Origin: Alphaproteobacteria bacterium
GTDB taxonomy: Bacteria > Pseudomonadota > Alphaproteobacteria > Micropepsales > Micropepsaceae
Length of the DNA stretch: 64,000 nucleotides
Direction: 5' to 3'
Assembly (NCBI GenBank): GCA_013389115.1
Contig: JACADY010000008.1
Location: forward strand, 1 to 64,000
The notes beneath the pieces are model-generated. The model worked only from the letters and a program-made list of their open reading frames with translations. It was not told the origin of the DNA and searched no databases. A program made the translations under genes and the position numbers. How positions within the stretch are numbered: position 1 is the stretch's first letter; each line of letters begins with the position of its first letter. Below, in pieces: positions 52,783 to 62,255 of the stretch.

Positions 52783-53490
52783 ATGACACAGAATTTGACC
52801 GCAGATGACCAGAAACGCGCCGCCGCGATCAAGGCGCTGGATCACATTCTTCCAGGAATGAGGCTGGGCCTCGGCACCGGCTCGACCGCCGCGCATTTCG
52901 TCCGCGCGCTTGGGCAAAGGGTGAGGGAGGGTCTCGCCGTCACGGCCGTTGCAACTTCGGAGGCGACGGCCGCCTTGGCACGGGAGTTCGGCATCACAAT
53001 CGTGGAATTGAACGAGCTGCGTCACCTTGACCTCACGGTCGACGGCGCTGACGAATTGGACGGAAGCCTCCGCCTCATCAAGGGCGGCGGCGGCGCCTTG
53101 CTGCGCGAGAAGATCGTCGCGGTGTCGAGCGACCGCATGATCGTCATTGCCGATGAATCAAAGCTCGTGGGCGAGTTGGGCAATTTCCCGCTGCCGGTCG
53201 AGATTGTGCCCTTCGGCTATCGCGTGACCATGGAGCGGATTGCGGACGCGGCGGCGGCGGCGGGCTGCGCGCAGAACCTCATCACCCTGCGCGGCGGCGA
53301 GAAACATCCCTTCCGCACCGATGGCGGCAATTTCATCGCCGACTGCGACTGTTCCCATATTCCTCATCCAGAGGATCTGGACACCCGCCTGTCCTTCATT
53401 CCCGGCGTCGTTGAAAACGGTCTCTTCCTGGACCTCGCGACGGTAGCCATCATCGGCCACACCGGCGGTGTCAAGGAATTGCCGGCATGA
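52783..53490 (+). CDS. rpiA: Ribose-5-phosphate isomerase A
   Basis: 235 residues, interconverting ribose-5-phosphate and ribulose-5-phosphate. GLGTGSTAAHFVRALG, DGADELD, KGGGGALLREKIVA and FITDGGN-type TDGGNFIADC motifs form the complete active site. Starts exist at GTG 52774 and ATG 52783; the ATG is preferred. It is overlapped by gor by four bases and is divergent from the acetyltransferase by 25 bases. Pairing rpiA with gor makes sense because the pentose phosphate path supplies NADPH. Confidence 0.96.
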   Translation: MTQNLTADDQKRAAAIKALDHILPGMRLGLGTGSTAAHFVRALGQRVREGLAVTAVATSEATAALAREFGITIVELNELRHLDLTVDGADELDGSLRLIKGGGGALLREKIVAVSSDRMIVIADESKLVGELGNFPLPVEIVPFGYRVTMERIADAAAAAGCAQNLITLRGGEKHPFRTDGGNFIADCDCSHIPHPEDLDTRLSFIPGVVENGLFLDLATVAIIGHTGGVKELPA

Positions 53491-54854
53491 GCACAAAGCC
53501 CTTCGACGTCGATCTCTTCGTCATCGGCGCAGGGTCTGGCGGCGTGCGCGCGGGCCGTATGGCGGCGACCTATGGCAAGCGCGTGATGGTGGCCGAGGAA
53601 TACCGCACCGGCGGCACCTGCGTGATCCGGGGCTGCGTGCCGAAGAAGCTGCTCGTCTATGCAAGCCGCTTCTCCGAGGAATTTGAGGACGCCAGGGGCT
53701 TTGGCTGGACGGTGCCCGACGCGCAATTCGACTGGCAAGGCCTCATCGCCGCCAAGGACAAGGAAATTGCGCGGCTGGAGGCGATCTATGCCCGCAACCT
53801 CGCATCGGCGGGTGCGGAGCTCGTGAAGGACCGGGCGGTTCTCAAAGATCCGCACACGGTGCATCTGCTGAAGTCGGATCGCTATGTCACGGCGGAAACG
53901 ATCCTCATCGCCACCGGCGCGCGTGCCTTTGTGCTGGAGGAGGTCGAGGGCTGCGAACTCAGCATCACCTCGAACGAGGCCTTTCATCTGGCCGCGCTCC
54001 CGCCCGAGATCATCATCGTGGGCGCCGGCTATATCGCCATCGAGTTTGCCGGAATCTTCAACGGGCTCGGGTCCAAGGTGATGCTCGTCCACCATGGCGA
54101 GGAATTGCTGCGCGGTTTTGACCGTGAATTGCGCGTGCGAATGCGCGAGGAGATGGCCAATCGCGGCATCGAGGTGCGCCTCACCACATCGCTCGCAAGG
54201 ATCGAGGATGAGGCGGGCCGCCGCCGCGTGACCTTCCAGGATGGAACCCAGGCGCTTGCCGATGTGGTCATGTTTGCCGTTGGGCGCAGGCCAAACTCGC
54301 TCGGCCTTGGCCTTGAACATTGCGGTGTCGAACTGGGGGAGCGGCGCGCTGTCAAAGTGGACGCCTATTCGCAGACGACCGCGCCCAATATCTATGCCGT
54401 GGGTGATGTCACAAACCGCGTCAACCTGACGCCGATCGCGATCCGCGAGGGTGCGGCTTTTGCCGAGACGCTCTACAACCAGAACCCCATCGCCGTTGAT
54501 CACACGCTGATCCCGACCGCCGTTTTCGGGACGCCCGAGATTGGCACCGTCGGCCTCAGCGAAGAAGACGCAAGAAAATCCCACGCCCGCATCGATATCT
54601 ACAAGACCGCCTTCCGCCCCATGAAAGCGACGCTCTCCGGTCGGCGCACGGAGATGTTCATGAAGCTCATCGTCGATGGCGAAACGGGCAGGGTGCTGGG
54701 CTGCCACATCCTGGGCGAGGCGGCGGGCGAGATGGCCCAGATCGCCGCCATCGCGCTGAAGATGAAGGCGACCAAGGCGGATTTCGACGCGACAGTGGCG
54801 CTGCACCCCAGCGCGGCGGAGGAACTGGTCCTGCTGCGCAGCAAATCTTCCTGA
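53487..54854 (+). CDS. gor: Glutathione-disulfide reductase
   Basis: A 455-residue FAD flavoprotein that reduces GSSG with NADPH. FVIGAGSGGVRAGR binds FAD; the redox pair is C45 and C50 in GGTCVIRGC, the GR-type motif with Ile-Arg between; IIVGAGYIAIEFAGIF binds NADPH; the C-terminal HPSAAEELV supplies the catalytic His-Glu. It overlaps rpiA by four bases, so translation is coupled. In this region a GST and a glyoxalase are other users of glutathione. Confidence 0.96.
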   Translation: MSTKPFDVDLFVIGAGSGGVRAGRMAATYGKRVMVAEEYRTGGTCVIRGCVPKKLLVYASRFSEEFEDARGFGWTVPDAQFDWQGLIAAKDKEIARLEAIYARNLASAGAELVKDRAVLKDPHTVHLLKSDRYVTAETILIATGARAFVLEEVEGCELSITSNEAFHLAALPPEIIIVGAGYIAIEFAGIFNGLGSKVMLVHHGEELLRGFDRELRVRMREEMANRGIEVRLTTSLARIEDEAGRRRVTFQDGTQALADVVMFAVGRRPNSLGLGLEHCGVELGERRAVKVDAYSQTTAPNIYAVGDVTNRVNLTPIAIREGAAFAETLYNQNPIAVDHTLIPTAVFGTPEIGTVGLSEEDARKSHARIDIYKTAFRPMKATLSGRRTEMFMKLIVDGETGRVLGCHILGEAAGEMAQIAAIALKMKATKADFDATVALHPSAAEELVLLRSKSS

Positions 54855-55180
54855 GGACGCCTGGCCGGCGCTACATCCGCGATGGGCAGGCACCCGTTTA
54901 GCCTGCGCGGGGCAGTGTTTTTCCCCGCACCCGGCGATTGTGAATTGTGATAGGCCTTTGGGCGAGGAGGCACTGCGCCTTCTATCGGTGCCAACAGGAG
55001 AAATTGTTATTTATTCATAAGAACTTACGTGTAACTGCCAATGCGGGGCATTAACAGGTGTGGCGATAAATTTGTTGCGCATTTGCCGCCAACCCGGCAA
55101 TGAACGAAAACTGATACTCCGGCCTGCCTTGGCACCTATATGAGAAGGGTCAAGAAACGAGGAAGAGGAAATTGACGACG
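54855..55180. other. Intergenic region before the DAHP synthase
   Basis: About 325 bases without a gene. It holds a hairpin GCGGGG/CCCCGC (54907-54928) without a following T-run, an AT-rich block near 55005-55030, and an inverted repeat TTGCCG-N6-CGGCAA (55083-55100). The DAHP synthase promoter should lie here, possibly with control by aromatic amino acids, but no leader peptide was seen. Confidence 0.45.
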
Positions 55181-56560
55181 ATGAGTGCCGCGTGGAGTCC
55201 GACAAGCTGGAGGGGCCTTCCTGTTCAACAGGTGCCCACCTATCCCGATCTCGACAAATTGGCGTCGGTTGAGGCGCGGCTGAAGCGTTTTCCGCCCCTT
55301 GTTTTTGCCGGAGAGGCGCGCAGCCTCATGCGGGCGCTGGGCGAGGTGGCCGAGGGCCGCGCGTTCCTCCTCCAGGGCGGTGACTGTGCGGAGAGTTTTG
55401 CCGAGTTCCACCCCGACAACATCCGCGACACCTTCCGCGTTCTGCTGCAGATGGCCGTGGTGCTCACCTACGCCGCCTCGTTGCCGGTAGTGAAGGTCGG
55501 CCGCATCGCGGGCCAGTTCGCAAAGCCCCGCTCGGCGCCTACCGAGACGCTGGATGGCGTGGAGCTCCCCTCCTATCGCGGCGACATTGTCAACGGCATT
55601 GAGTTCACGCCAGAGGCGCGCATACCCGACCCGGAGCGCATGATCCAGGCCTATCTGCAGGCGGCCTCGACCCTCAACCTCCTGCGCGCCTTTGCCGGCG
55701 GCGGCTATGCCGACCTGCACAACGTCCACAAGTGGAATCTCGGCTTCATCGCGGGCAGCCCGGCAGGAGAGCGCTATCGTGCGATTTCCGACAGGATCTC
55801 CGAATCCCTGTCCTTCATGGAAGCCTGCGGCATCACGCCTGCAAGCGTGCCCCAACTGCGCACGACCGAGTTCTACACGAGCCACGAGGCCCTGTTGCTC
55901 GGCTACGAGCAGGCGATGACCCGCATCGATTCGACGAGCGGCGACTGGTACGACACCTCCGCGCACATGATCTGGATTGGTGACCGCACCCGCCAGCCCG
56001 ATGGCGCCCACGTGGAGTTCTGCCGGGGCGTCAAGAATCCGATCGGCCTGAAATGCGGCCCCAGCCTCAAATCGGATGAGCTGATCCGCCTCATCGACAC
56101 GCTGAACCCGGGCAATATCCCCGGCCGCTTGACGCTCATCTGCCGCTTCGGCTCGGAGAGCGTGGGTGAGCATCTTCCGCGCCTCATTCGCGCGGTTGAG
56201 CGCGAGGGCCGCAAGGTCGTCTGGTCGTCCGATCCCATGCACGGCAATACCGTGAAGGCGGCAAGCGGCTTCAAGACGCGGCCCTTCGATCGCATCTTGA
56301 AGGAGGTGCAGACCTTCTTTGCCGTGCACAAGGCCGAAGGAACCCATGCGGGCGGCGTGCATTTCGAGATGACGGGCCAGAACGTCACCGAATGCACAGG
56401 CGGCGCGCAGGCGATCTCGGATGCGGATTTGTCGAGCCGCTATCACACGCATTGCGACCCCCGCCTCAACGCCAACCAGGCGCTGGAGCTGGCCTTCCTG
56501 GTGGCCGAGGGGCTGAAGGCCGAACGCGACGAGGCGGCCCGCTTTGCGGCGGCGAAATAG
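55181..56560 (+). CDS. 3-Deoxy-7-phosphoheptulonate synthase, class II
   Basis: A 459-residue plant-type (class II) DAHP synthase, first step of the shikimate pathway. [19 protein letters not shown] is the standard N-terminus; [12 protein letters not shown] near 65, HKWNLGFI near 190 and [15 protein letters not shown] near 290 are active-site segments, and DPMHGNT near 350 binds metal. The ATG at 55181 follows AGGAAGAGGAA; a TTG at 55172 is possible. It feeds the chorismate mutase at 5.2 kb in the pathway though unlinked. Convergent with an acetyltransferase four bases away. Confidence 0.96.
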   Translation: MSAAWSPTSWRGLPVQQVPTYPDLDKLASVEARLKRFPPLVFAGEARSLMRALGEVAEGRAFLLQGGDCAESFAEFHPDNIRDTFRVLLQMAVVLTYAASLPVVKVGRIAGQFAKPRSAPTETLDGVELPSYRGDIVNGIEFTPEARIPDPERMIQAYLQAASTLNLLRAFAGGGYADLHNVHKWNLGFIAGSPAGERYRAISDRISESLSFMEACGITPASVPQLRTTEFYTSHEALLLGYEQAMTRIDSTSGDWYDTSAHMIWIGDRTRQPDGAHVEFCRGVKNPIGLKCGPSLKSDELIRLIDTLNPGNIPGRLTLICRFGSESVGEHLPRLIRAVEREGRKVVWSSDPMHGNTVKAASGFKTRPFDRILKEVQTFFAVHKAEGTHAGGVHFEMTGQNVTECTGGAQAISDADLSSRYHTHCDPRLNANQALELAFLVAEGLKAERDEAARFAAAK

Positions 56561-56563
56561 GGC

Positions 56564-57178
56564 CTATCGGTTGCGCGCGGCCGCCCACGCCTCGCGCGTC
56601 ATCTCCCAATAGAGCGAGCGGCGCACACTGCCATCGCCCCGCACACTGTCGCGCTCGCCCATCCGTGTGAAGCCGATCCGGTCGATAAGGCGCGCGGAGC
56701 GGATATTGTCGAGCGCCGCGGTGAGGCAAATGACGCGCAGCGACAGTCGCTCGAACATCCATTGGATGGTGCGCGGGGCGCCGTCGCCGCCGGCCCCCGA
56801 ACTCTGATAGGAAGCGCGCAAGGCACCGCCAAGCTCGCCCGAGGCACGCTCCGGCCACACCGTGATCTTGGCGTAGCTGAGGATTTCTCCCGCCTCATTG
56901 CGGGTGAGGATCAACAATCCCTCGCCCCGCTCGTGCAAAGTCTCGCCCTCGGCGATCCAGGCCGCCACCCTATCCAGCGTAAAGGGCCGGGGCAGGTCGT
57001 AGATAGGCCCCGAGACAGCCGGATCGCTGAGGAAGCCGAGAAGGGCAGCCCCGTGCGCGGGGCGGGCGAGCACCCGTCCCGCTCCCAGCGTCAGGGGATC
57101 AGCATGACGCACCGCCTCACGGATCGCCGCTTCTTCGGCAGGCGAGGCGAATAGCAGGGTCGTGGGCGGCGCGCTCAT
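56564..57178 (-). CDS. GNAT family acetyltransferase
   Basis: A 204-residue protein from the internal ATG at 57178 (57193 is the frame limit). The N-terminal 60 residues are atypical; the GNAT-like half has GEGLLILTRNEAGEILSYAK, then GGALRASYQSSGAGGDGAP as probable acetyl-CoA loop and DNIRSARLIDRIGFTRMGER as the final strand-helix. Assigned on fold pattern, so confidence is moderate. Substrate unknown. It lies between the DAHP synthase and a reductase. Confidence 0.72.
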   Translation of the reverse strand: MSAPPTTLLFASPAEEAAIREAVRHADPLTLGAGRVLARPAHGAALLGFLSDPAVSGPIYDLPRPFTLDRVAAWIAEGETLHERGEGLLILTRNEAGEILSYAKITVWPERASGELGGALRASYQSSGAGGDGAPRTIQWMFERLSLRVICLTAALDNIRSARLIDRIGFTRMGERDSVRGDGSVRRSLYWEMTREAWAAARNR

Positions 57179-57239
57179 GAGCAGAAGGTCCACTTAACCC
57201 AAGCCGCGCTGTCGGATAGGGCGCGGAGTACGCCGGCCC

Positions 57240-58286
57240 TCACACCTTCTCCGGCCCCACCTTCACCAGCATCTTGCCGAAATTCGACCCCTTGAAGAGG
57301 CCAAGGAACGCCTCCGGCGCCTTCTCGATGCCCTCAAGCACGGTTTCGTGCCAGTGCATCTTGCCGGCCTTGATCCACCCTCCCATGTCGCGCAGGAAAT
57401 CGCCGAGCAAGTCATAGTGGTTGGAGACGATGAAGCCCTCGATCCGCAGGCTCAAGGGGATCGTCATGATGATGTTCCACGGCCCGGGCGCGGGCTGGGT
57501 ATTGTTGTACTGCTCGATCATGCCGCACACCGCGATGCGCCCCTTGAGGCGCATGTTCGATAGCGCGGCAGTGAGGTGAATGCCGCCCACATTCTCGAAA
57601 TAGACATCGATTCCCTTCGGGAAGAGGCGCTTGACCTCGGCGGTGAGCGCCGCCTCGCTGGGGAACTTCTTGTAGTTGATGGTGGCATCCACCCGGGCCT
57701 TGTCTTTAAGCCAGGCGCATTTGTCGTCCGACCCGGCGGAACCAACGACATAGCAGCCCTTGTTCTTCGCGATCTGGCAGACGACCGTGCCGACCGCGCC
57801 GGATGCGGCCGAGACAAAGACGGTCTCGCCTTCCTTCAGCGCGCCGACACGCAAGAGGCCCGCATAGGCGGTAAGCCCCGGCATGCCCAGCGTGCCGAGA
57901 TAGGCCTGCATAGGCGCGATCGCGGTATCGATCTTCGCGGTGGTTAGGGCCGACATCGGATCCGAGCCGATGGTCGCGATCTCGCGCCATCCCAGCATGT
58001 GGGTGACGATGTCGCCCGTCTTGAAGGAAGGGTTTTCAGACGCGATGACGGTGCCGACGGCGTGCCCGGTCAGCGGCTCGCCGATCTGGAACGGCGGCAC
58101 ATAGCTCTCCCGTTCGATCATCCGCCCGCGCATATAGGGATCAACCGACATATAGGCGTTGCGAACGAGAATCTCGCCCGCCTTGGGCGGCGCCACCTTC
58201 ACCTCCGCCAGCTCGAAATTGGCCGCTGTCGGCATGCCTTCCGGGCGCGATTTGAGACGGATTTCCTTGGAAACGAGATTGCTCAT
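57240..58286 (-). CDS. NADP-dependent medium-chain oxidoreductase (CurA/prostaglandin reductase-like)
   Basis: A 348-residue zinc-free MDR enzyme of the double-bond reductase group. SVDPYMRGRM near 52, GMPGLTAYAGLL near 130, VFVSAASGAVGTVVCQIAKN (NADP site) near 150 and YFENVGGIHLTAAL near 225 are characteristic. It reduces alpha-beta unsaturated ketones or aldehydes such as curcumin-like compounds. The start at 58286 has an AGGAGGAG ribosome-binding site six bases upstream; the frame goes to 58325. Divergent from the Gfo/Idh gene. Confidence 0.93.
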   Translation of the reverse strand: MSNLVSKEIRLKSRPEGMPTAANFELAEVKVAPPKAGEILVRNAYMSVDPYMRGRMIERESYVPPFQIGEPLTGHAVGTVIASENPSFKTGDIVTHMLGWREIATIGSDPMSALTTAKIDTAIAPMQAYLGTLGMPGLTAYAGLLRVGALKEGETVFVSAASGAVGTVVCQIAKNKGCYVVGSAGSDDKCAWLKDKARVDATINYKKFPSEAALTAEVKRLFPKGIDVYFENVGGIHLTAALSNMRLKGRIAVCGMIEQYNNTQPAPGPWNIIMTIPLSLRIEGFIVSNHYDLLGDFLRDMGGWIKAGKMHWHETVLEGIEKAPEAFLGLFKGSNFGKMLVKVGPEKV

Positions 58287-58406
58287 GGGGCTCCTCCTGG
58301 GAACGGCTTGAATGGTTTTATTCACCAGCTAAGCACGCGCCCGGGCGGGGGAAAAGCCCGAGATGTCAGGCCTGCAATATTTGTTGAGTTGCTGGGATGA
58401 GCCCCA

Positions 58407-59438
58407 ATGTGGCCAAAAATGGGCCGGGGGACTGGACTGGTCGTGGGGTTATCCGTGAGCGTGAACGTGACGTCTTCTTCGCCCTTGCGTGTCGGTGTGG
58501 TGGGAGCGGGCTTTTTCGGCCGCCTCCATGCTCGCAAATATGCGGCCCTTCCGGGTGTCGAGTTGATCGGTATTGCCGACCCCGAAAGCGCCGCCGCCGG
58601 CGATGCCGCGGCCCAGGCGGGCTGCGCGGCCTATGGTAATCATCGCGACATGATCGGCCTTGTTGATGCCGTATCCATTGCCTCTCCCGCCTCGACCCAC
58701 GCCGCCGTTGCGCTCGATTTCCTGCGCGCGGGCGTCCACGTCCTGGTGGAAAAGCCGCTTGCCGTCTCCCTTGCAGACGCCGATCAGATGATCGCCGAGG
58801 CGGCAAGGGCGGGCCTTGTCCTCCAAACCGGCCACCAGGAGCGCTATGTCTTCGCCGCGTCGGGCCTGCTGAGCCGCGGCAAAGCGCCGCTCTCGATCGA
58901 ATGCCACCGCGCCGGCCCCTTCACCGGCCGTGGAACGGATGTGAGCGTCGTGCTCGACCTCATGACCCATGACCTCGATCTCGTCCATCAATTGGCGCCT
59001 TCGCCCGTCGCGAGCGTCAAGGCCGTCGCGCACCATATTCCAGGTTCCTGGTCCGATGAGGTGAAGGCGATCCTGCGCCTTGAGGATGGCTGCCGGGTCA
59101 GTCTTTTCGCCAGCCGCATGGCCGAGGCCCGGCGGCGCTTCATGCGTGTCACCTATGATGACGGCCTCGTCGAGATCGATTTCATCAACCGAACGGTCGA
59201 GAATTCGACACCCGACGCGATCGCGCCTGCCTTTTTCCCCTCGACGGACGGGACGCCCGGCATTGCCGATGACCCCTTGGGTTATGCGATTGCGCGCTTT
59301 GCCGATTCGGCGCGCACGGGTCGCTCGCCGCTGGTAAAGCCTGAAGATGCCCGCCGCGCGCTTGATACCGCCTTGTCGATCCTGGAGGCCGCGCGCTCGC
59401 CCGCGATGCGGCCACGCGCTTTGATGGCCGCAGACTGA
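58407..59438 (+). CDS. Gfo/Idh/MocA family NAD(P)-dependent oxidoreductase
   Basis: Up to 343 residues. The Rossmann motif VGVVGAGFFGRLHARKYA starts near residue 28; the family EKP motif is in VLVEKPLAVSLADADQMIAE near 115. The true start may be one of several GTGs around 58443-58470, since the first 25 residues are not homologous and lack a good ribosome-binding site. It is followed seven bases later by a DegT-type aminotransferase: the same pairing as WlbA/WbpB with WbpE, which oxidise and then aminate UDP-sugars at C3. That role is inferred from context. Confidence 0.87.
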   Translation: MWPKMGRGTGLVVGLSVSVNVTSSSPLRVGVVGAGFFGRLHARKYAALPGVELIGIADPESAAAGDAAAQAGCAAYGNHRDMIGLVDAVSIASPASTHAAVALDFLRAGVHVLVEKPLAVSLADADQMIAEAARAGLVLQTGHQERYVFAASGLLSRGKAPLSIECHRAGPFTGRGTDVSVVLDLMTHDLDLVHQLAPSPVASVKAVAHHIPGSWSDEVKAILRLEDGCRVSLFASRMAEARRRFMRVTYDDGLVEIDFINRTVENSTPDAIAPAFFPSTDGTPGIADDPLGYAIARFADSARTGRSPLVKPEDARRALDTALSILEAARSPAMRPRALMAAD

Positions 59439-59445
59439 GCAAGAG

Positions 59446-60564
59446 ATGACACCGATCCAATTCTTCGACCTGAAGTCGCAAGGCCGCCGCCTGCGCGCCG
59501 ACATCGACCGTCGCATTGCGGCCGTGCTCGATCATGGAGCCTATATCGGCGGTCCAGAGGTTGGCGGGCTGGAGCAGGCGCTGTGTCAGTTTACCGGCGC
59601 CAAGGAATGCGTTGCCGTTGCCAGTGGCACCGATTCGCTCATCATCGGCATGATGGGTGAGGATATCGGCGTCGGCGATGCCGTGTTCATTCCCGGCTTC
59701 ACCTACAATGCAACCGCGAACGCGGTCCTCATCACGGGTGCTACGCCCATCTTTGTGGATGTCGAGCGCGAGACCTGCAACATCGATCCCGGCCATCTTG
59801 AGCGCCAGATCAAGGCCGTCAAGGCGCAAGGCAAGCTCCGCCCGCGGATGATCGTCGGCGTTGACCTTTACGGGCTTCCCGCCGACTACGAGGCCCTCAA
59901 CGCCATTGCCCGCAATCACGGTCTCATCGTCATGGCCGACGCGGCGCAGAGCCTCGGCGGGGAAGACAAGGGCCGCAAGGTCGGAGCCCTCACCGACCTC
60001 ACCGCGACGAGCTTCTATCCGACGAAGACCCTGGGCGGTTACGGCGATGGCGGCGCCATGTTCACCGATGATGCGGCCCGCGCCAATCGCTGGCGCTCGA
60101 TCCGCTGGCACGGCACGGACGATGCGCGCAAGGAATCGGTTCGCGTCGGCCTAAACGGCCGCCTCGATTCCCTGCAATGCGCGATCCTGCTCGCCAAGCT
60201 TGAAATCTTTGCCGAGGAACTGGCCGCGCGCCGCAGGGCGGCCGCCTTTTATACACGCCGTCTCGAAGGCCGTGTCGCGATGCCGCGCGAGCAAGGGGGC
60301 AAGCACAGCGCCTTCGGCCTCTTTACCGTCTATGTGGAAAACCGCGATTCTGTCGCCGCCGCGCTCAAGGACAAAGGCGTGCCGACCGCGATCTACTACA
60401 ATAAGGCGCTTCACCGCCACTTGGCATTTGCGCCGTTTGCGCCCAAGGACGGGCTGCCGCAATGCGAATGGCTTCAGGACCGCGTGCTAAGCCTGCCCAT
60501 GCATCCCTATCTGACGGAAGACCAGATCGCGCACGTCGTCGAGAGTCTGCTCGCTGTACTCTGA
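59446..60564 (+). CDS. DegT/DnrJ/EryC1/StrS-family aminotransferase
   Basis: A 372-residue PLP-dependent sugar aminotransferase. Lys194 in TSFYPTKTLGGYGDGG forms the Schiff base; MADAAQSLGG gives the Asp that contacts the ring nitrogen. YIGGPEVGGLEQAL near residue 33 and PGFTYNATANAVL are family features. Closest in style to WbpE/WlbC aminotransferases that act on UDP-3-keto sugars, consistent with the preceding oxidoreductase. It is separate from PseC at 25.1 kb, so at least two nucleotide-sugar transaminases are present in the window. Confidence 0.92.
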   Translation: MTPIQFFDLKSQGRRLRADIDRRIAAVLDHGAYIGGPEVGGLEQALCQFTGAKECVAVASGTDSLIIGMMGEDIGVGDAVFIPGFTYNATANAVLITGATPIFVDVERETCNIDPGHLERQIKAVKAQGKLRPRMIVGVDLYGLPADYEALNAIARNHGLIVMADAAQSLGGEDKGRKVGALTDLTATSFYPTKTLGGYGDGGAMFTDDAARANRWRSIRWHGTDDARKESVRVGLNGRLDSLQCAILLAKLEIFAEELAARRRAAAFYTRRLEGRVAMPREQGGKHSAFGLFTVYVENRDSVAAALKDKGVPTAIYYNKALHRHLAFAPFAPKDGLPQCEWLQDRVLSLPMHPYLTEDQIAHVVESLLAVL

Positions 60565-60599
60565 TTGCGAAGTGTCTCGCGCCGCGATAGAGGGTGGCC

Positions 60600-62255
60600 A
60601 TGACCGACCGCCTCAAGATCGCCTTGGCCCAGGCAAATCCCATTGTCGGGGATATTGAGGGCAATCTGAAAAAGGCCCGCGACATCGCGGGCCAGGCCGC
60701 CGCGCGCGGCGCTGCGATCGTCCTTTACCCCGAACTGTTCATCATCGGCTATCCGCCCGAGGACCTCGTCCTCAAGCCGGCACTCCAGAGCGAGGCGATG
60801 GAGGCCGTCCGCGCGCTTGCCCGCGAGTTCAGGAATGGGCCGGCACTGCTGATCGGCACGCCCTGGGCGGAGGAGGGGCGGCTCTATAACGCGGTCGCGC
60901 ATTGCGAAGGCGGAGAGATCGCCTCCCTGCGCTACAAGGTCGACCTGCCCAATTATGGCGTGTTCGATGAAAAGCGTGTCTTTGCAAGCGGCCCCATGCC
61001 CGGCCCCCTCTCGATACGCGGCGTGCGCATTGGCATGCCCATCTGCGAGGATATCTGGACGCCCGATGTGGTCGAATGCCTGAGCGAGACGGGCGCCGAA
61101 ATCCTGCTTGTGCCCAATGGCTCGCCCTTTGATCTCTACAAGCAGGACAATCGCCTTCTCCATGCCGTCGCTCGGGTGACGGAAACGGGCCTGCCGCTTG
61201 TCTATCTCAATCAGGTCGGCGGCCAGGACGAACTGGTGTTCGACGGCGCCTCCTTCGTACTCAACAAAGGCGGCGCGCTCGCGGTGCAGATGCCAAGCTG
61301 GGAAGAGGCGATCCTCATCACCGATTGGCGCCGCGAGGGCGATGCCTGGGTGTGCGAGCCGGGGCCGAAGCACACGGCCGAAGAGGGTGAGGCAGCGATC
61401 TATCAGGCGATGATGCTGGGCCTGCGCGACTATGTGGAGAAGAACCGTTTCCCTGGCGTGGTCCTTGGGCTCTCCGGCGGCATAGATAGCGCTTTGACGG
61501 CCGCGGTTGCCGTTGATGCGCTGGGCGCCGACCGCGTGCGCGCGCTCATGATGCCCTCGCGTTTCACCAGCCAGGAATCGCTCGATGACGCGGCCGGTGT
61601 TGCGAACCTCCTGCGCATACGGCTCGACACCGTGCCCATTGAACCGGCCGTCAATGCCTTTTCAACCTCGCTGAAGGACCTGTTCCAGGGGCAGCAGTCC
61701 GACACGACCGAGGAGAACATCCAGTCCCGCATTCGCGGCGTGCTGCTGATGGCGGTATCGAACAAGTTCGGCCCCATGGTCTTGACGACCGGCAACAAGT
61801 CGGAGATGTCGGTCGGCTATGCAACCCTCTATGGCGACATGGCGGGCGGGTACAATGTCCTGAAGGACCTCTACAAGATGCAGGTCTTTTCGATTTCCCG
61901 CTGGCGCAATGCCATCACGCCGAAGAACGCGCTGGGGCCAAAGGGCCGCGTGATGCCGGACCGCGTCATCGACAAGCCGCCAACGGCGGAACTGCGTGCC
62001 AATCAGAAGGATGAGGACTCGCTTCCCCCCTACGCCGTGCTCGATGACATTCTTGCCTGCCTCGTTGAGGGCGAAATGCCGGTGGAAGAGATAGCAAGGC
62101 GCGGCCATGACCTCGCGGTCATCAAGCGCGTCGAGAACCTCCTCAACATCGCCGAGTACAAGCGCCGTCAGGCTCCGCCCGGTGTTAAGATCAGTACACG
62201 GAATTTCGGCCGCGACCGCCGCTATCCTATCACTAACCGGTTCCGCGACGCATGA
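60600..62255 (+). CDS. nadE: Glutamine-dependent NAD+ synthetase
   Basis: A 551-residue two-domain enzyme for the last step of NAD synthesis. The nitrilase-type glutaminase has Glu in [14 protein letters not shown], Lys in [16 protein letters not shown] and Cys in GMPICEDIW; the C-terminal synthetase has the PP-loop [13 protein letters not shown] near 295 and [12 protein letters not shown] near 400. The ATG at 60600 has AGAGGG upstream (a GTG at 60594 is the frame start). The four-base overlap with gltX indicates co-translation. Confidence 0.97.
   Translation: MTDRLKIALAQANPIVGDIEGNLKKARDIAGQAAARGAAIVLYPELFIIGYPPEDLVLKPALQSEAMEAVRALAREFRNGPALLIGTPWAEEGRLYNAVAHCEGGEIASLRYKVDLPNYGVFDEKRVFASGPMPGPLSIRGVRIGMPICEDIWTPDVVECLSETGAEILLVPNGSPFDLYKQDNRLLHAVARVTETGLPLVYLNQVGGQDELVFDGASFVLNKGGALAVQMPSWEEAILITDWRREGDAWVCEPGPKHTAEEGEAAIYQAMMLGLRDYVEKNRFPGVVLGLSGGIDSALTAAVAVDALGADRVRALMMPSRFTSQESLDDAAGVANLLRIRLDTVPIEPAVNAFSTSLKDLFQGQQSDTTEENIQSRIRGVLLMAVSNKFGPMVLTTGNKSEMSVGYATLYGDMAGGYNVLKDLYKMQVFSISRWRNAITPKNALGPKGRVMPDRVIDKPPTAELRANQKDEDSLPPYAVLDDILACLVEGEMPVEEIARRGHDLAVIKRVENLLNIAEYKRRQAPPGVKISTRNFGRDRRYPITNRFRDA

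Noticed and set aside
54907-54928. Hairpin after gor as a terminator
   Set aside because: The stem is only six pairs, the T-run is inside the loop and not after the stem, so it does not fit intrinsic termination.
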